This document shows, piece after piece, positions 24,646 through 32,968 of a stretch of DNA of 64,000 nt. Source of the DNA: Wansuia hejianensis. GTDB lineage: Bacteria > Bacillota > Clostridia > Lachnospirales > Lachnospiraceae. The stretch is taken from contig NZ_CP060635.1 in the NCBI RefSeq assembly GCF_014337215.1, positions 3,109,501-3,173,500 on the forward strand. The letters run 5' to 3'. How positions within the stretch are numbered: the stretch's first letter is position 1; every line of letters begins with the position of its first letter. The notes beneath the pieces are model-generated. The model saw only the letters and a list, made by a program, of their open reading frames with translations. It had not been told where the DNA came from and did not search any database. The translations under genes were made by a program, and so were the position numbers.

Positions 24646-25638
24646 ATGGAAAATCTCATCGCATGGATTATCCGGGCTATTCCTTTCGGAACAATAATCA
24701 TGTACGGCGCCATGGGCGAGATCCTGACTGAGAAGTCCGGCAACCTGAATCTGGGCGTGCCCGGTATCATGTATCTGGGCGGTTTCGCGGGGTTTGCCAG
24801 TTCTTATTATTATGAAAAGCTGATGCCAAACCCGAACGCTGTGGTCTGTGTGATCATCGCTCTGGTCTGCTGTTTGGCGGCCTCCATGCTGGGCGGGCTG
24901 ATCTTCAGCTTTCTCACCATCACCCTACGGGCGAATCAGAATGTAACCGGTCTCGCGCTTACGATTTTCGGAATGGGCGTGGCTAATTTCTTCGGCGTAT
25001 TCATTCTGAACGGTGCGAGTTATACGGCGGCGCCCCTGGCCAACAGCGCTTTTGCCCAGAAAATACCTGTATTGTCTTCAAAGCTGGGTGTCGTCAGTCA
25101 GACAGTATTCAGCTATGGATTTCTCGTGTATGCGGCGATCATAATAGCGGTGATCTTCCATCTCATACTGAACAAGACCCGTGTGGGCCTGAATCTCCGC
25201 GCCGTAGGAGAGAACCCGGCCACAGCGGATGCCGCCGGAATCAGCGTCACCCGCTACAAATATCTGGCCACCTGTATCGGTGCCGGACTGTCCGGAATCG
25301 GCGGCCTGTATTACGTACTGGACTACAACCAGGGGATCTGGGCGACCACAGAACAGATTGAGGCCCTGGGCTGGCTGGCTGTGGCACTGGTAATCTTCAC
25401 TACCTGGAAGCCGTTAAACGCCATCTGGGGAGCTTATCTCTTCGGTATGCTGTATTGGCTCTACCAGTTCCTCCCGAACCTTCTGGGCATTAAGGTAGCC
25501 AGTTATATGACAGATCTGATCCAGATGGTTCCCTATGTGGTGACGATCATTGTGCTGATAGTGGCCAGCTTCCGGAAAAAGAAAGAAAACCAGCCGCCGG
25601 CGAATCTGGGGCTGTCGTATTTCAGAGAGGACCGCTGA
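24646..25638 (+). CDS. ABC transporter permease (NupQ-like)
   Basis: A 330-residue partner permease. It has MYGAMGEILTEKSGNLNLGVPGIMYLG near the start, LRANQNVTGLALTIFG, NKTRVGLNLRAVGENPATADAAGI and CIGAGLSGIGGLYYVL, matching the second BPD_transp_2 subunit of BMP-linked transporters. An AGGAGGTG ribosome site lies across the end of the previous gene. The operon ends in a strong hairpin. Confidence 0.88.
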   Translation: MENLIAWIIRAIPFGTIIMYGAMGEILTEKSGNLNLGVPGIMYLGGFAGFASSYYYEKLMPNPNAVVCVIIALVCCLAASMLGGLIFSFLTITLRANQNVTGLALTIFGMGVANFFGVFILNGASYTAAPLANSAFAQKIPVLSSKLGVVSQTVFSYGFLVYAAIIIAVIFHLILNKTRVGLNLRAVGENPATADAAGISVTRYKYLATCIGAGLSGIGGLYYVLDYNQGIWATTEQIEALGWLAVALVIFTTWKPLNAIWGAYLFGMLYWLYQFLPNLLGIKVASYMTDLIQMVPYVVTIIVLIVASFRKKKENQPPANLGLSYFREDR

Positions 25639-25673
25639 GTATCAGTAGGACGGCGATATGTTTAGATAATCAT

Positions 25674-25723
25674 AAAGGTTAGGAAGCAGGAATCCGCAGA
25701 GGCTCCTGTCTCCTAACCTTTTA
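25674..25723. terminator. Terminator of the nucleoside transporter operon (bidirectional)
   Basis: AAAGGTTAGGA and CAGGA pair with TCCTG and TCCTAACCTTTT across a ~10-nt loop. The flanks are A-rich and T-rich, so it may also serve the convergent gene whose stop is at 25738. Confidence 0.75.
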
Positions 25724-25737
25724 GGTTGCTTCTTTAT

Positions 25738-26775
25738 TTACCAGCAATTATAGACCTTTTCAGCAAATGCCGGCATTTCTTTTACCTCGATCCTTGTGCC
25801 GTCGTCCAGAAGCACAGATCCGTTAAATTTCCCGAACACCTGATTACTTTTCATTCCTATTAATTTTAGGAATATCAGCCCATTGCTCCGGTGATATCCC
25901 GGCGTGAGTGTGAGGTCAAGCCGGCCGTCCTCTGAGATGAAATGCCAGGGTTTCATCCACCTTTCCTTTTCTGGATCCTTTTCCAGGCTGACCCTTCCTA
26001 TCTTATGACATTTGCCGTCGTAAAATACGGCGGTTTCCGTTGCCGCGCTTTCGTCACCGAAACCCCAGGTAAGCTCAAACCCAAACAGCTTTCCATCAAT
26101 GACTGTGCTGCCGTTTGACCAGTACCATGTATTTCTCCAGGGCCAGACGCCTCTTCCCCAGTCCATCACCATATAGGTGTCCTTTGGGTCATATTTGATT
26201 GTCTGACCGGCTATTTTTATCGTTCCGCCTGCCTGGATACAGTTGAGCTTTTGGGTATAGAAAAAGCAATGAGGATTTTTAAACGGAGTGGCCACCGTGA
26301 TACTTTCCTGGTCCGGAAGCCTTTTGCCAGTGATATCTATTTTGAAATCTTTTCTTCTATATTTTCCCTTAAAAAACAGCTTATGAGAAGAGGCATCCGT
26401 GATAAACTCCGCTTTTCTGCCGAATTTGTAATAGGAAAATTGAAACGGTTTGTCTGCCGCATGGCTCATTTTATATTTATCGGGATAAGATGGTTCCATC
26501 ACCAGGTCATTGTAATGCTTCCCTGTCTTCAGATCAATGACATCTGCGATCATAGCGGCGAATATAGAAATGTTATAAAAATTGAGCTCGGTCATATAAC
26601 GGCCGTCGGAGATCATATAATAATCCCACTCTTTAATTCTCCATCTGTGCTTTTTGATGTTTTCCTTATTGTAGATGTAGTGATTCCGTTTGCAGTATCC
26701 GGGATTTAACAAATGCCCCTGATCGTCCAGCAGGGGCTGCGGCTGCGTTATTTCTGTTTGTTTGTGATCTTCCAT
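25738..26775 (-). CDS. DUF2804 family protein
   Basis: A 345-residue protein. The ATG at 26775 is preferred since GAGGT lies just ahead. It matches the DUF2804 pattern: an N-terminal LLDDQGHLLNPGYCKR segment, W.YY.I segments, a TVATPFKNPHCFFYTQKLNC block, YMVMDWGRGVWPWRNTWYWSNGS, and a beta-rich end. The family has no assigned function, and its Trp-rich motifs suggest a beta-sandwich lipid or sugar binder. It follows the CmpB-type gene with almost no gap, so the pair is probably one transcript. Confidence 0.75.
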   Translation of the reverse strand: MEDHKQTEITQPQPLLDDQGHLLNPGYCKRNHYIYNKENIKKHRWRIKEWDYYMISDGRYMTELNFYNISIFAAMIADVIDLKTGKHYNDLVMEPSYPDKYKMSHAADKPFQFSYYKFGRKAEFITDASSHKLFFKGKYRRKDFKIDITGKRLPDQESITVATPFKNPHCFFYTQKLNCIQAGGTIKIAGQTIKYDPKDTYMVMDWGRGVWPWRNTWYWSNGSTVIDGKLFGFELTWGFGDESAATETAVFYDGKCHKIGRVSLEKDPEKERWMKPWHFISEDGRLDLTLTPGYHRSNGLIFLKLIGMKSNQVFGKFNGSVLLDDGTRIEVKEMPAFAEKVYNCW

Positions 26776-26777
26776 TG

Positions 26778-27413
26778 CTACCTCATTGTATATCCGGTTA
26801 CGATTGGGTACCATCCGGATTTTCCGTAAAATTCTATGGCATTAGTTACAGGGGCTATTCCGGCGAGCACATCATTGTAGAGAATGTCAATTAGAAACAG
26901 CAGCCCCACGGCCGTCATCAGAATAAAAAATCGTTTCTCGCCGATCTTTTCTAAAAGCCAAATCAGAACGGGCACTATCACATACATAAGGAGCAGCCCT
27001 GCAAAAGCGAAGACCAAAACGGATCTTAAGCAGATAAAACCGCCAATATTGCCGAAATTCCAGATTTCAGTGTTGTAATCCCAGCTTCTTGTTCCTGTGG
27101 ATGTGTATATGGCAAACCCCGCGGCGTATTCCAACAGCCCGCAGACCAGCCCGCTCATTAGAAAAACAAGCCACGGCTTCTTCCTGAGGCCATAGGAAAC
27201 GATAAAAATGATCAGGCCTCCGAACCCGTAGATCTCGATCCATGGCCCAAAGCAGGTGCCCCTTCTGGTGAGCGCTCCATTATTTATGATGTAAAAAATA
27301 GTTTCATATATGAATCCGAAAATCCCTCCGCTAAAAAATATGCCGAAAAAAATCGCGGCCCATGTCTTCTTGCTAAAGGTATTCTTGTTGTATACAAAAT
27401 TCTGAAGCGTCAT
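26778..27413 (-). CDS. CmpB-type (putative ABC-transporter type IV) membrane protein
   Basis: A 211-residue protein with about five to six hydrophobic segments. The ATG at 27413 has AAAGGA ahead; in-frame starts at 27437 and 27482 lack ribosome sites. The segment GGIFGFIYETIFYIINNGALTRRGTCFGPW and the later EYAAGFAIYTSTGTRSWDY block are typical of the family annotated as putative ABC-transporter type IV in Clostridia. There is no ATPase partner nearby, so a transport role is unproven. Only 2 bp separate it from the DUF2804 gene. Confidence 0.65.
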   Translation of the reverse strand: MTLQNFVYNKNTFSKKTWAAIFFGIFFSGGIFGFIYETIFYIINNGALTRRGTCFGPWIEIYGFGGLIIFIVSYGLRKKPWLVFLMSGLVCGLLEYAAGFAIYTSTGTRSWDYNTEIWNFGNIGGFICLRSVLVFAFAGLLLMYVIVPVLIWLLEKIGEKRFFILMTAVGLLFLIDILYNDVLAGIAPVTNAIEFYGKSGWYPIVTGYTMR

Positions 27414-27563
27414 AATAAACGTCCTTTCGGCAGCCATGATGCAGGAGTGCGTATGCTTCCAACTATAACCATGATAACACAAAAGAAACAGCTTGCAAAG
27501 AATTACGATAGAATCTTAGTTTGGACAATTTCATGGCAGTGTCGCATTTACCGCAAATGCCTC

Positions 27564-27775
27564 TTGACGTTCCAGGTAAAAAGGGGTAATGTATGTAGCG
27601 AAGATTATTAATTTCATATGTGCTTTTCTCTTATTCAGAGTGGCGGAGGTACATAGGACCTGTGAAACCACGGCAACCCCGTTGAAGGAAGGTGCCAGCC
27701 TGAGCGAAATTTTCGAACAATAAGGGGATTTGATAATTGTATTGTTAAGTCCATCTTATGATGGACTTTTTATTA
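27564..27775 (+). promoter_or_regulatory. SAM-I (S-box) riboswitch with promoter and terminator, upstream of metK
   Basis: The promoter is TTGACG (27564-27569), a 17-bp spacer and TAATGT (27587-27592). The aptamer runs from about 27628 to 27727. P1 is CTTATT with AATAAG, and the S-box core blocks AGAGTGGCGGAGGTA, GGACCTGTGAAACC, CGGCAACC and GGTGCCA are visible in order. It is followed by an expression platform where AAGTCCATC pairs with GATGGACTT, then TTTATT (27746-27775). When SAM is plentiful the aptamer should favour the terminator and switch off metK. Confidence 0.92.
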
Positions 27776-27830
27776 TCCCTTTCAATGGAGAAGAGAGCGA
27801 AGAAGCAGCAAAAGAAAAGGAGAACTTAGA

Positions 27831-29018
27831 ATGGAAAAAAGATTGTTTACTTCTGAATCTGTTACTGAAGGCCATCCGGATAAAATCTGTGATCAGATTT
27901 CAGACGCGATCCTGGACGCCCTCGTTGCACAGGACCCAATGAGCCGCGTGGCTTGTGAGACCTGTACGACAACAGGTGTGGTCATGGTTATGGGCGAAAT
28001 TACCTCCAAGGCGAATGTGGATATTCAGCAGATCGTGCGCGACACGATTACGGAGATCGGATATACACGCGGTAAATATGGATTTGACGCGGAAACCTGC
28101 GCGGTGATAACAGCGCTGGATAAACAGTCGGCAGATATCGCGCTGGGCGTTGATAAGGCGCTGGAAGCGAAAGAAAATACCATGTCTGACGCGGATATTG
28201 ATGCAATCGGAGCCGGAGACCAGGGCATGATGTTCGGTTATGCGAATAATGAGACAGAGGAATATATGCCGTATCCGATTGCGCTGGCCCACAAGCTGGC
28301 CCTGAAGCTGACAGAGGTCCGCAAAGACGGCACGCTGCCCTATCTCAGACCGGATGGCAAGACTCAGGTTACGGTTGAGTATGACGAGGCCGGTAAACCG
28401 TTCCGCCTGGATGCGGTTGTCCTGTCCACGCAGCACGGCCCGGAGATCAGCCAGGAGCAGATCCACGAAGATATCAAAAAATATGTGTTTGATCCGATCC
28501 TGCCGAAGAATATGATTGATGATGATACGAAATTCTACATTAATCCCACCGGACGTTTCGTAATCGGCGGACCTCATGGAGATTCCGGACTGACAGGACG
28601 GAAAATCATCGTGGATACATACGGTGGATATGCCCGTCACGGCGGCGGCGCTTTCTCCGGCAAGGACTGTACTAAGGTAGACCGTTCCGCAGCTTACGCG
28701 GCGCGTTATGTGGCTAAAAACCTGGTGGCTGCAGGATTAGCAGATAAATGTGAGATTCAGCTTTCCTATGCCATCGGCGTAGCCCATCCCACATCCGTCC
28801 AGGTTGAAACCTTCGGTACCGGTAAGCTTTCTGATGAGAAGCTGACAGAGATCGTCCGCGAGAACTTCGACCTTCGCCCTGCCGGAATCATCAAGATGCT
28901 GGATCTGCGCCGTCCGATCTATAAGCAGACGGCGGCCTATGGACACTTCGGAAGAAATGACCTGGATCTGCCCTGGGAGAAGCTGGATAAAACAGACGCT
29001 CTGAAAAAATATTTATAA
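27831..29018 (+). CDS. metK: S-adenosylmethionine synthetase
   Basis: A 395-residue enzyme of standard length. It begins with LFTSESVTEGHPDKICDQIS, and carries the GAGDQGMMFGYA hexapeptide region, RPDGKTQVTVEY, GPHGDSGLTGRKIIVDTYGG, and the P-loop-like GGGAFSGKDCTKVDRS. It makes SAM from methionine and ATP. Control by the upstream SAM-I riboswitch gives direct end-product feedback. AAAGGAG precedes the ATG. Confidence 0.97.
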   Translation: MEKRLFTSESVTEGHPDKICDQISDAILDALVAQDPMSRVACETCTTTGVVMVMGEITSKANVDIQQIVRDTITEIGYTRGKYGFDAETCAVITALDKQSADIALGVDKALEAKENTMSDADIDAIGAGDQGMMFGYANNETEEYMPYPIALAHKLALKLTEVRKDGTLPYLRPDGKTQVTVEYDEAGKPFRLDAVVLSTQHGPEISQEQIHEDIKKYVFDPILPKNMIDDDTKFYINPTGRFVIGGPHGDSGLTGRKIIVDTYGGYARHGGGAFSGKDCTKVDRSAAYAARYVAKNLVAAGLADKCEIQLSYAIGVAHPTSVQVETFGTGKLSDEKLTEIVRENFDLRPAGIIKMLDLRRPIYKQTAAYGHFGRNDLDLPWEKLDKTDALKKYL

Positions 29019-29030
29019 TCAGGAATAAAA

Positions 29031-29078
29031 GACCCTTTGCTGTCAACTGACAAAATAGTCAGGCAGCAAGGGGCTTTC
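29031..29078 (+). terminator. Probable metK terminator
   Basis: CCCTTTGCTG pairs with CAGCAAGGGG around a loop that itself contains TCAACTGAC and GTCAGG. Only a short CTTTCC follows. It is placed right after the metK stop and just ahead of the palindromic repeat locus. Confidence 0.55.
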
Positions 29079-29084
29079 CAATTT

Positions 29085-29480
29085 GACGGTGAGGGGGGGA
29101 GGCGTTTGGATACCCGGACGAAAGGCTGTCGGGAGGTGGGATGGAACAGGGGGGTGCCATGGAAGGCTTCGGCCTGAAGTTCTGCTAAGTGGCCATCAGC
29201 GCCTGCAGGGAGGTACCAGGGCAAGTCCGGTAGAAAGACTGATGTCTTTCTATCCTCCGTGCCCTTCAGGTATTGTGCGTGAAGCACAATACCTGCCCTC
29301 CCTTCCGGCGCTGCTGCCCACTAAGCAGAACTAATCAGGCCTGCAGAAATCCATGGCACCCCCCTGTTCCATCCCGCCTCCCGACAGCCTTTCTGGTGAT
29401 CGAAAACGCCTCGCCCGGGTTCAACGAAAGTGTCATCCCTATAGTTTCAGACGGTAATGCATGACTGAATTGGGGTCATT
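29085..29480 (+). repeat. Large palindromic intergenic element, unit B full copy (+)
   Basis: It has the same plan as unit A with different stem sequence. GGATACCCGGACGAAA is at 29108-29123. The 40-nt outer stem (29123-29162 with 29351-29390) has a single mismatch. Then come GGCTTCGGCCTGAAGT, an inner stem around CTGCTAAGTGG..., and the apical block AGTCCGGT-AGAAAGAC-TGAT-GTCTTTCT-ATCCTCCGT. A hairpin with loop TGAAG and ACTAATCAGGCCTGCAGA follow before the 3' arm. The tail has CTATAGTTTCAGACGGTAA. It shares the fixed blocks with unit A but not the stem bases. The gene-free stretch 29079-30108 holds this unit, the facing A unit and a promoter. Confidence 0.85.
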
Positions 29481-29544
29481 GGCGCCGGAATTTTTTTCGC
29501 TTAATTCCGACATCTGATGTTTAATAATTAATGCCAGTGATTTT

Positions 29545-29935
29545 TCGTTTCATCCCGAAATCTACTGTCTGAGACCATCGGGGTTCCACCTCTGGCGAGA
29601 GCCATTGTACCGTCTGGGACAGCCAGAAAAGCAGCGGGAGAGCTTCAGCGGTTGCGGCCTGCCGGGCAGACCTCTGCAGGGTTGTTAGTGATTCTTGACT
29701 TCCGGAGGCCGCTCTCCAGGGGGCGTCCGCTGTGCTTCAAGCACGGCGGGCGAGGGGAACGGAGGATGGAAGGCATCAAGCCTTCCACCGGACTTTCCCC
29801 GGTACCCCTGGAGAGCGGTCTTCGGAAGTCTTAGAATCACTTCAACCCGAAGCCCAGTCTGCCCGGCAGGCCGCAACCGCTGAAGCTCTCCCGCCGCTTT
29901 TCGTCCGGGTATCCATCCCCCCTCGCCACAAACCC
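29545..29935 (-). repeat. Large palindromic intergenic element, unit A copy 2 (-)
   Basis: Inverted counterpart of 10179-10600, ending at its GGATACCCGGACGAAA block near 29897-29912 (read on the - strand). Its outer stem is nearly perfect. Where copy 1 has GGGGGACCTCCGGCGG against CCGCCGGAGATCCCCC, this copy has GGGAGAGCTTCAGCGG against CCGCTGAAGCTCTCCC, so both arms changed together. The apical hairpin GGAAGGC-GCCTTCC and ATCCTCCGT-type block are kept. It faces unit B tail-to-tail. Confidence 0.85.
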
Positions 29936-29968
29936 ATCAGTCCTTTTATTAAATAACTGTGAAATTGG

Positions 29969-30030
29969 TTGACAGAATATTAGTTTAGAAGTATTATAAT
30001 TAAAAGCTTAACTATTAAAAGCTTTTAGTT
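29969..30030 (+). promoter_or_regulatory. mcsA-clpC promoter with repeated AAAAGCTT motif
   Basis: Perfect TTGACA (29969-29974) with TATTAT (29992-29997) at 17 bp; TATAAT at 29995 overlaps it at 20 bp. Directly downstream TTAAAAGCTT occurs twice 15 bp apart, the second as the palindrome AAAAGCTTTT. No CtsR-type direct repeat (GGTCAAA) is seen, so a different regulator may act here. Confidence 0.6.
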
Positions 30031-30108
30031 ATAAATGTAGCTTGCAGCTAATAGAATTTTACAGCTGAGATTTAATAAACTGGAACTCGGTGAAGAGAGG
30101 TGAGACCT

Positions 30109-30492
30109 ATGAAGTGCCAGTATTGCAAGAAAAATGAAGCAGATAAAGTGTTTTATGTTAACTGGATGGGCGGTATCTATCAGATTGCCATGTGTGAAGA
30201 GTGCATGAAGAAGATGTGGCAGAAGGCTGGCGCAGCAGGCCAGGAAGATACCTTTAAGAAATATACCGGCTGGTGGCCGGGGAAACTGGAGGAACGGAAG
30301 CCGGGAGAGCGGCTGTTTCCTGAAGATGCGGGAGATCTGCTGAAGAGGAAACGCCAGCTGTCCGCGCTGCAGAACCGCCTTCATGAAGCGGCGGAAGCGG
30401 AGAATTACGAAGAAGCGGCACGGCTCAGAGACGATATTGCCGTCATAGAGAAGGAGGTGTATTCCCATGAAAACTGCACAGGAAGCGTATAG
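30109..30492 (+). CDS. mcsA: McsA-like zinc-finger protein with UVR motif
   Basis: A 127-residue protein starting at 30109 after GAGAGGTGAG. It has two CxxC pairs, MKCQYCKK at the start and CEECMKKM near residue 29, likely one zinc site. A C-terminal UVR motif reads EAENYEEAARLRDDI. Bacillus McsA has two zinc fingers and partners McsB and ClpC in stress control. This version is shorter, with one zinc site. It overlaps clpC by 26 bp. No ctsR or mcsB gene is adjacent, so its partner may be ClpC alone. Confidence 0.8.
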   Translation: MKCQYCKKNEADKVFYVNWMGGIYQIAMCEECMKKMWQKAGAAGQEDTFKKYTGWWPGKLEERKPGERLFPEDAGDLLKRKRQLSALQNRLHEAAEAENYEEAARLRDDIAVIEKEVYSHENCTGSV

Positions 30493-32917
30493 TGAACGCG
30501 TGCTGCAGATGTTTCAGCTGTCCCTGCAGTTTGCGGCTCATATGGGCTGCGGATTCGTAGGGAGTGAGCATCTGCTGTGGGCGATGACTCAGGATCAGGG
30601 AAAAGCCGGAAGGATACTCAGGAGATACGGAGTAAACGGCGAGCTGATCAGTGAGTATTTACAGGAATATGGAGAAAAGGATGATGCAGACAGCGGAGTC
30701 CAGGCGATTCAGATGTCGGGAGAGGCGGAGCAGCTTCTGAGACGGGCCGCGGAGATAGCTGAGAATCAGGCTCAGGAGGTAATGGAGCCTGAAGATCTGC
30801 TGGCTGCCATGTTAGAAGGTGAGGACAGCGCGGGAGCGCAAATATTACAGTCGCTGGATATTGACCCGGAACAATTGCAGAAGGAACTCAAGCAGGTAAG
30901 TGATACGGTGGGGGAAACAGCCGCTCCTCCCGCAGAGGTGAAGGGCAGGAAAGGACAGGGAGAAGAAAATCTGTCCAAGTATGGGCGGGATATCACACAG
31001 AAGGCCCGTGAAGGAGGATTTGATCCTGTAATTGGGCGGGAGGATGTGGTCGAGCGGTTGGTACAGGTGCTTTCCAGGCGTACGAAGAATAACCCTGTGT
31101 TAATCGGAGAGCCTGGCGTTGGAAAAACTGCTGTCGCAGAGGGGCTGGCCCAGCGTATCGCCAGCGAGCTGATTCCGCAGAACCTGAAGAACAGACGTAT
31201 TATATCACTGGATCTGGTGGGCATGGTGTCCGGCGCCCGGTTCCGCGGGGATTTTGAGGAACGGATGAAAGCATTTCTGGAAGAGGCTGAGGCAGCAGGA
31301 GATGTGATTCTGTTTCTGGATGAACTGCATACACTGATCGGTGCGGGAGCGAGCAGCGGGGACGCCATGGATGCAGCCAACATCCTGAAGCCAGTGCTGG
31401 CCCGGGGTGGGCTGCAGGTGATTGGCGCCACCACACGGGCAGAGTACAGGAAATATGTGGAAAAGGATGCCGCTCTGGAACGCAGGTTTCAGCCTGTCCT
31501 GGTAGAGGAGCCGTCTCAGGAGGAGGCAGTGAATATCCTCAGGGGGCTTAGAGGCCGTTATGAAGATTTCCATGGACTGGAGATCACAGATGAAGCTGTG
31601 AAGGCTTCGGTAGAATTGTCGGCCCGCTATATTCCTGACAGGTATCTGCCGGATAAGGCCATTGATCTGATGGATGAGGCAGCCTCCCGTATCCGGACGC
31701 GGAGCATGACGGTTCCGCCGCATCTGCAGGCCCTGGAGGAAGAGATCCAGGATGTCTGTGCGAGGAAGAAGAAAGCGGCGGCCCTGCAGGAATATGAACG
31801 GGCTGCCGTTCTGCGGGATGAGCAGACAGAGCTGGAAAAGACGCTGAAGAACCGGCAGGAGCTCTGGCAGAAGGAGCAGGGAAGCCAGGTGACCGCTGAA
31901 GACATAGCCCAAGTGGTTTCGGCCTGGACGAAGATTCCCGTCACCATGCTGACGAAAGAGGAAAGCCAGAGGCTGAGGTCGCTGGAGGAGACGCTGCACA
32001 GGCGTGTGATCGGGCAGGAAGAAGCTGTGACGGCTGTGGCCCGTGCCATACGGCGGGGCAGGACAGGGGTTGCAGATCCCAACCGTCCGATCGGTTCCTT
32101 TCTGTTTTTAGGTCCGACCGGCGTGGGTAAGACAGAGCTGTGCCGGGCGCTGGCTGAGGTGATGTTCCAGGATGAAAACGCGATTATCCGGATGGACATG
32201 TCGGAATATATGGAAAAGCATACAGTTGCCAGGCTGGTAGGACCTCCGCCCGGTTATGTGGGGTATGAGGAAGGCGGACAGCTGACCGAGCAGGTGAGGA
32301 AAAGGCCCTACAGCATAGTTTTATTTGATGAAATAGAAAAGGCCCATCCAGACGTGTGGAACGCGCTGCTTCAGATTCTGGATGACGGCCGCCTGACGGA
32401 CGGACAGGGACGTACCGTCAGCTTTAAGAATACGATCATTGTCCTGACTTCCAATGTGGGGGCAAGGGATATCCTGGGCAGGAAATCCCTCGGCTTTGCC
32501 GGGGCCGCCCAGGATAGCGAGACACGGTCGGCGGAAGAGATCCGCAGTGCGGTTATGGAAGAAGTGAAGATGACATTTTCACCGGAATTCCTGAACCGGC
32601 TGGATGAAATCATTGTTTTCCGCCAGCTGGGACGGGAAGATATCCGGGCCATTGCCCGGGGGCTGACAGAACGTCTGTCTGCCAGAATGGCGGGAAAAGG
32701 AATCAGGCTGGTTGTAGAGGACAGCGCCGTAGATGTGCTGGCTGCCAAAGGCTTTGATCCTATATATGGAGCGAGACCGTTGAAGAGATCTATCCAGTCG
32801 GTGCTGCAGAACGCGGTCGCGGATCAGATTCTGGAAGGCGGTTTTGAGAAGGAAGATGAAATTGTCGCCAGTGGCAGGGAGGAAGATATCTGCCTTGCAG
32901 TGCGCCGAAATTCATAA
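30467..32917 (+). CDS. clpC: ClpC-family AAA+ ATPase of the Clp protease
   Basis: An 816-residue class I Clp ATPase. The order is: N-terminal double Clp_N repeat (~residues 8-140); first AAA+ domain with GEPGVGKT, VILFLDELHTLIGAG and ERRFQPV; a middle region with a UVR-like segment EYERAAVLRDEQTELEKTL (~residues 443-461); and a second AAA+ domain with GPTGVGKTELC, IVLFDEIEKAHPDVWN and LTSNVGA. A ClpB-type D2 small domain with GARPLKRSIQ closes it. The UVR-like linker and length indicate ClpC rather than ClpB or ClpE. It unfolds proteins for ClpP. AAGGAGGTG lies inside the mcsA end, so the two are translated together. Confidence 0.93.
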   Translation: MKTAQEAYSERVLQMFQLSLQFAAHMGCGFVGSEHLLWAMTQDQGKAGRILRRYGVNGELISEYLQEYGEKDDADSGVQAIQMSGEAEQLLRRAAEIAENQAQEVMEPEDLLAAMLEGEDSAGAQILQSLDIDPEQLQKELKQVSDTVGETAAPPAEVKGRKGQGEENLSKYGRDITQKAREGGFDPVIGREDVVERLVQVLSRRTKNNPVLIGEPGVGKTAVAEGLAQRIASELIPQNLKNRRIISLDLVGMVSGARFRGDFEERMKAFLEEAEAAGDVILFLDELHTLIGAGASSGDAMDAANILKPVLARGGLQVIGATTRAEYRKYVEKDAALERRFQPVLVEEPSQEEAVNILRGLRGRYEDFHGLEITDEAVKASVELSARYIPDRYLPDKAIDLMDEAASRIRTRSMTVPPHLQALEEEIQDVCARKKKAAALQEYERAAVLRDEQTELEKTLKNRQELWQKEQGSQVTAEDIAQVVSAWTKIPVTMLTKEESQRLRSLEETLHRRVIGQEEAVTAVARAIRRGRTGVADPNRPIGSFLFLGPTGVGKTELCRALAEVMFQDENAIIRMDMSEYMEKHTVARLVGPPPGYVGYEEGGQLTEQVRKRPYSIVLFDEIEKAHPDVWNALLQILDDGRLTDGQGRTVSFKNTIIVLTSNVGARDILGRKSLGFAGAAQDSETRSAEEIRSAVMEEVKMTFSPEFLNRLDEIIVFRQLGREDIRAIARGLTERLSARMAGKGIRLVVEDSAVDVLAAKGFDPIYGARPLKRSIQSVLQNAVADQILEGGFEKEDEIVASGREEDICLAVRRNS

Positions 32918-32921
32918 GCAG

Positions 32922-32966
32922 AGAGCCGCTCAATCATTGTATATGGTGATTGAGCGGCTTTTCCAG
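32922..32966. terminator. clpC terminator (bidirectional)
   Basis: AGCCGCTCAATCA pairs with TGATTGAGCGGCT around a 10-nt loop, followed by TTTCC. The facing gene ends at 32969, so it may serve both. Confidence 0.85.
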
Positions 32967-32968
32967 TT

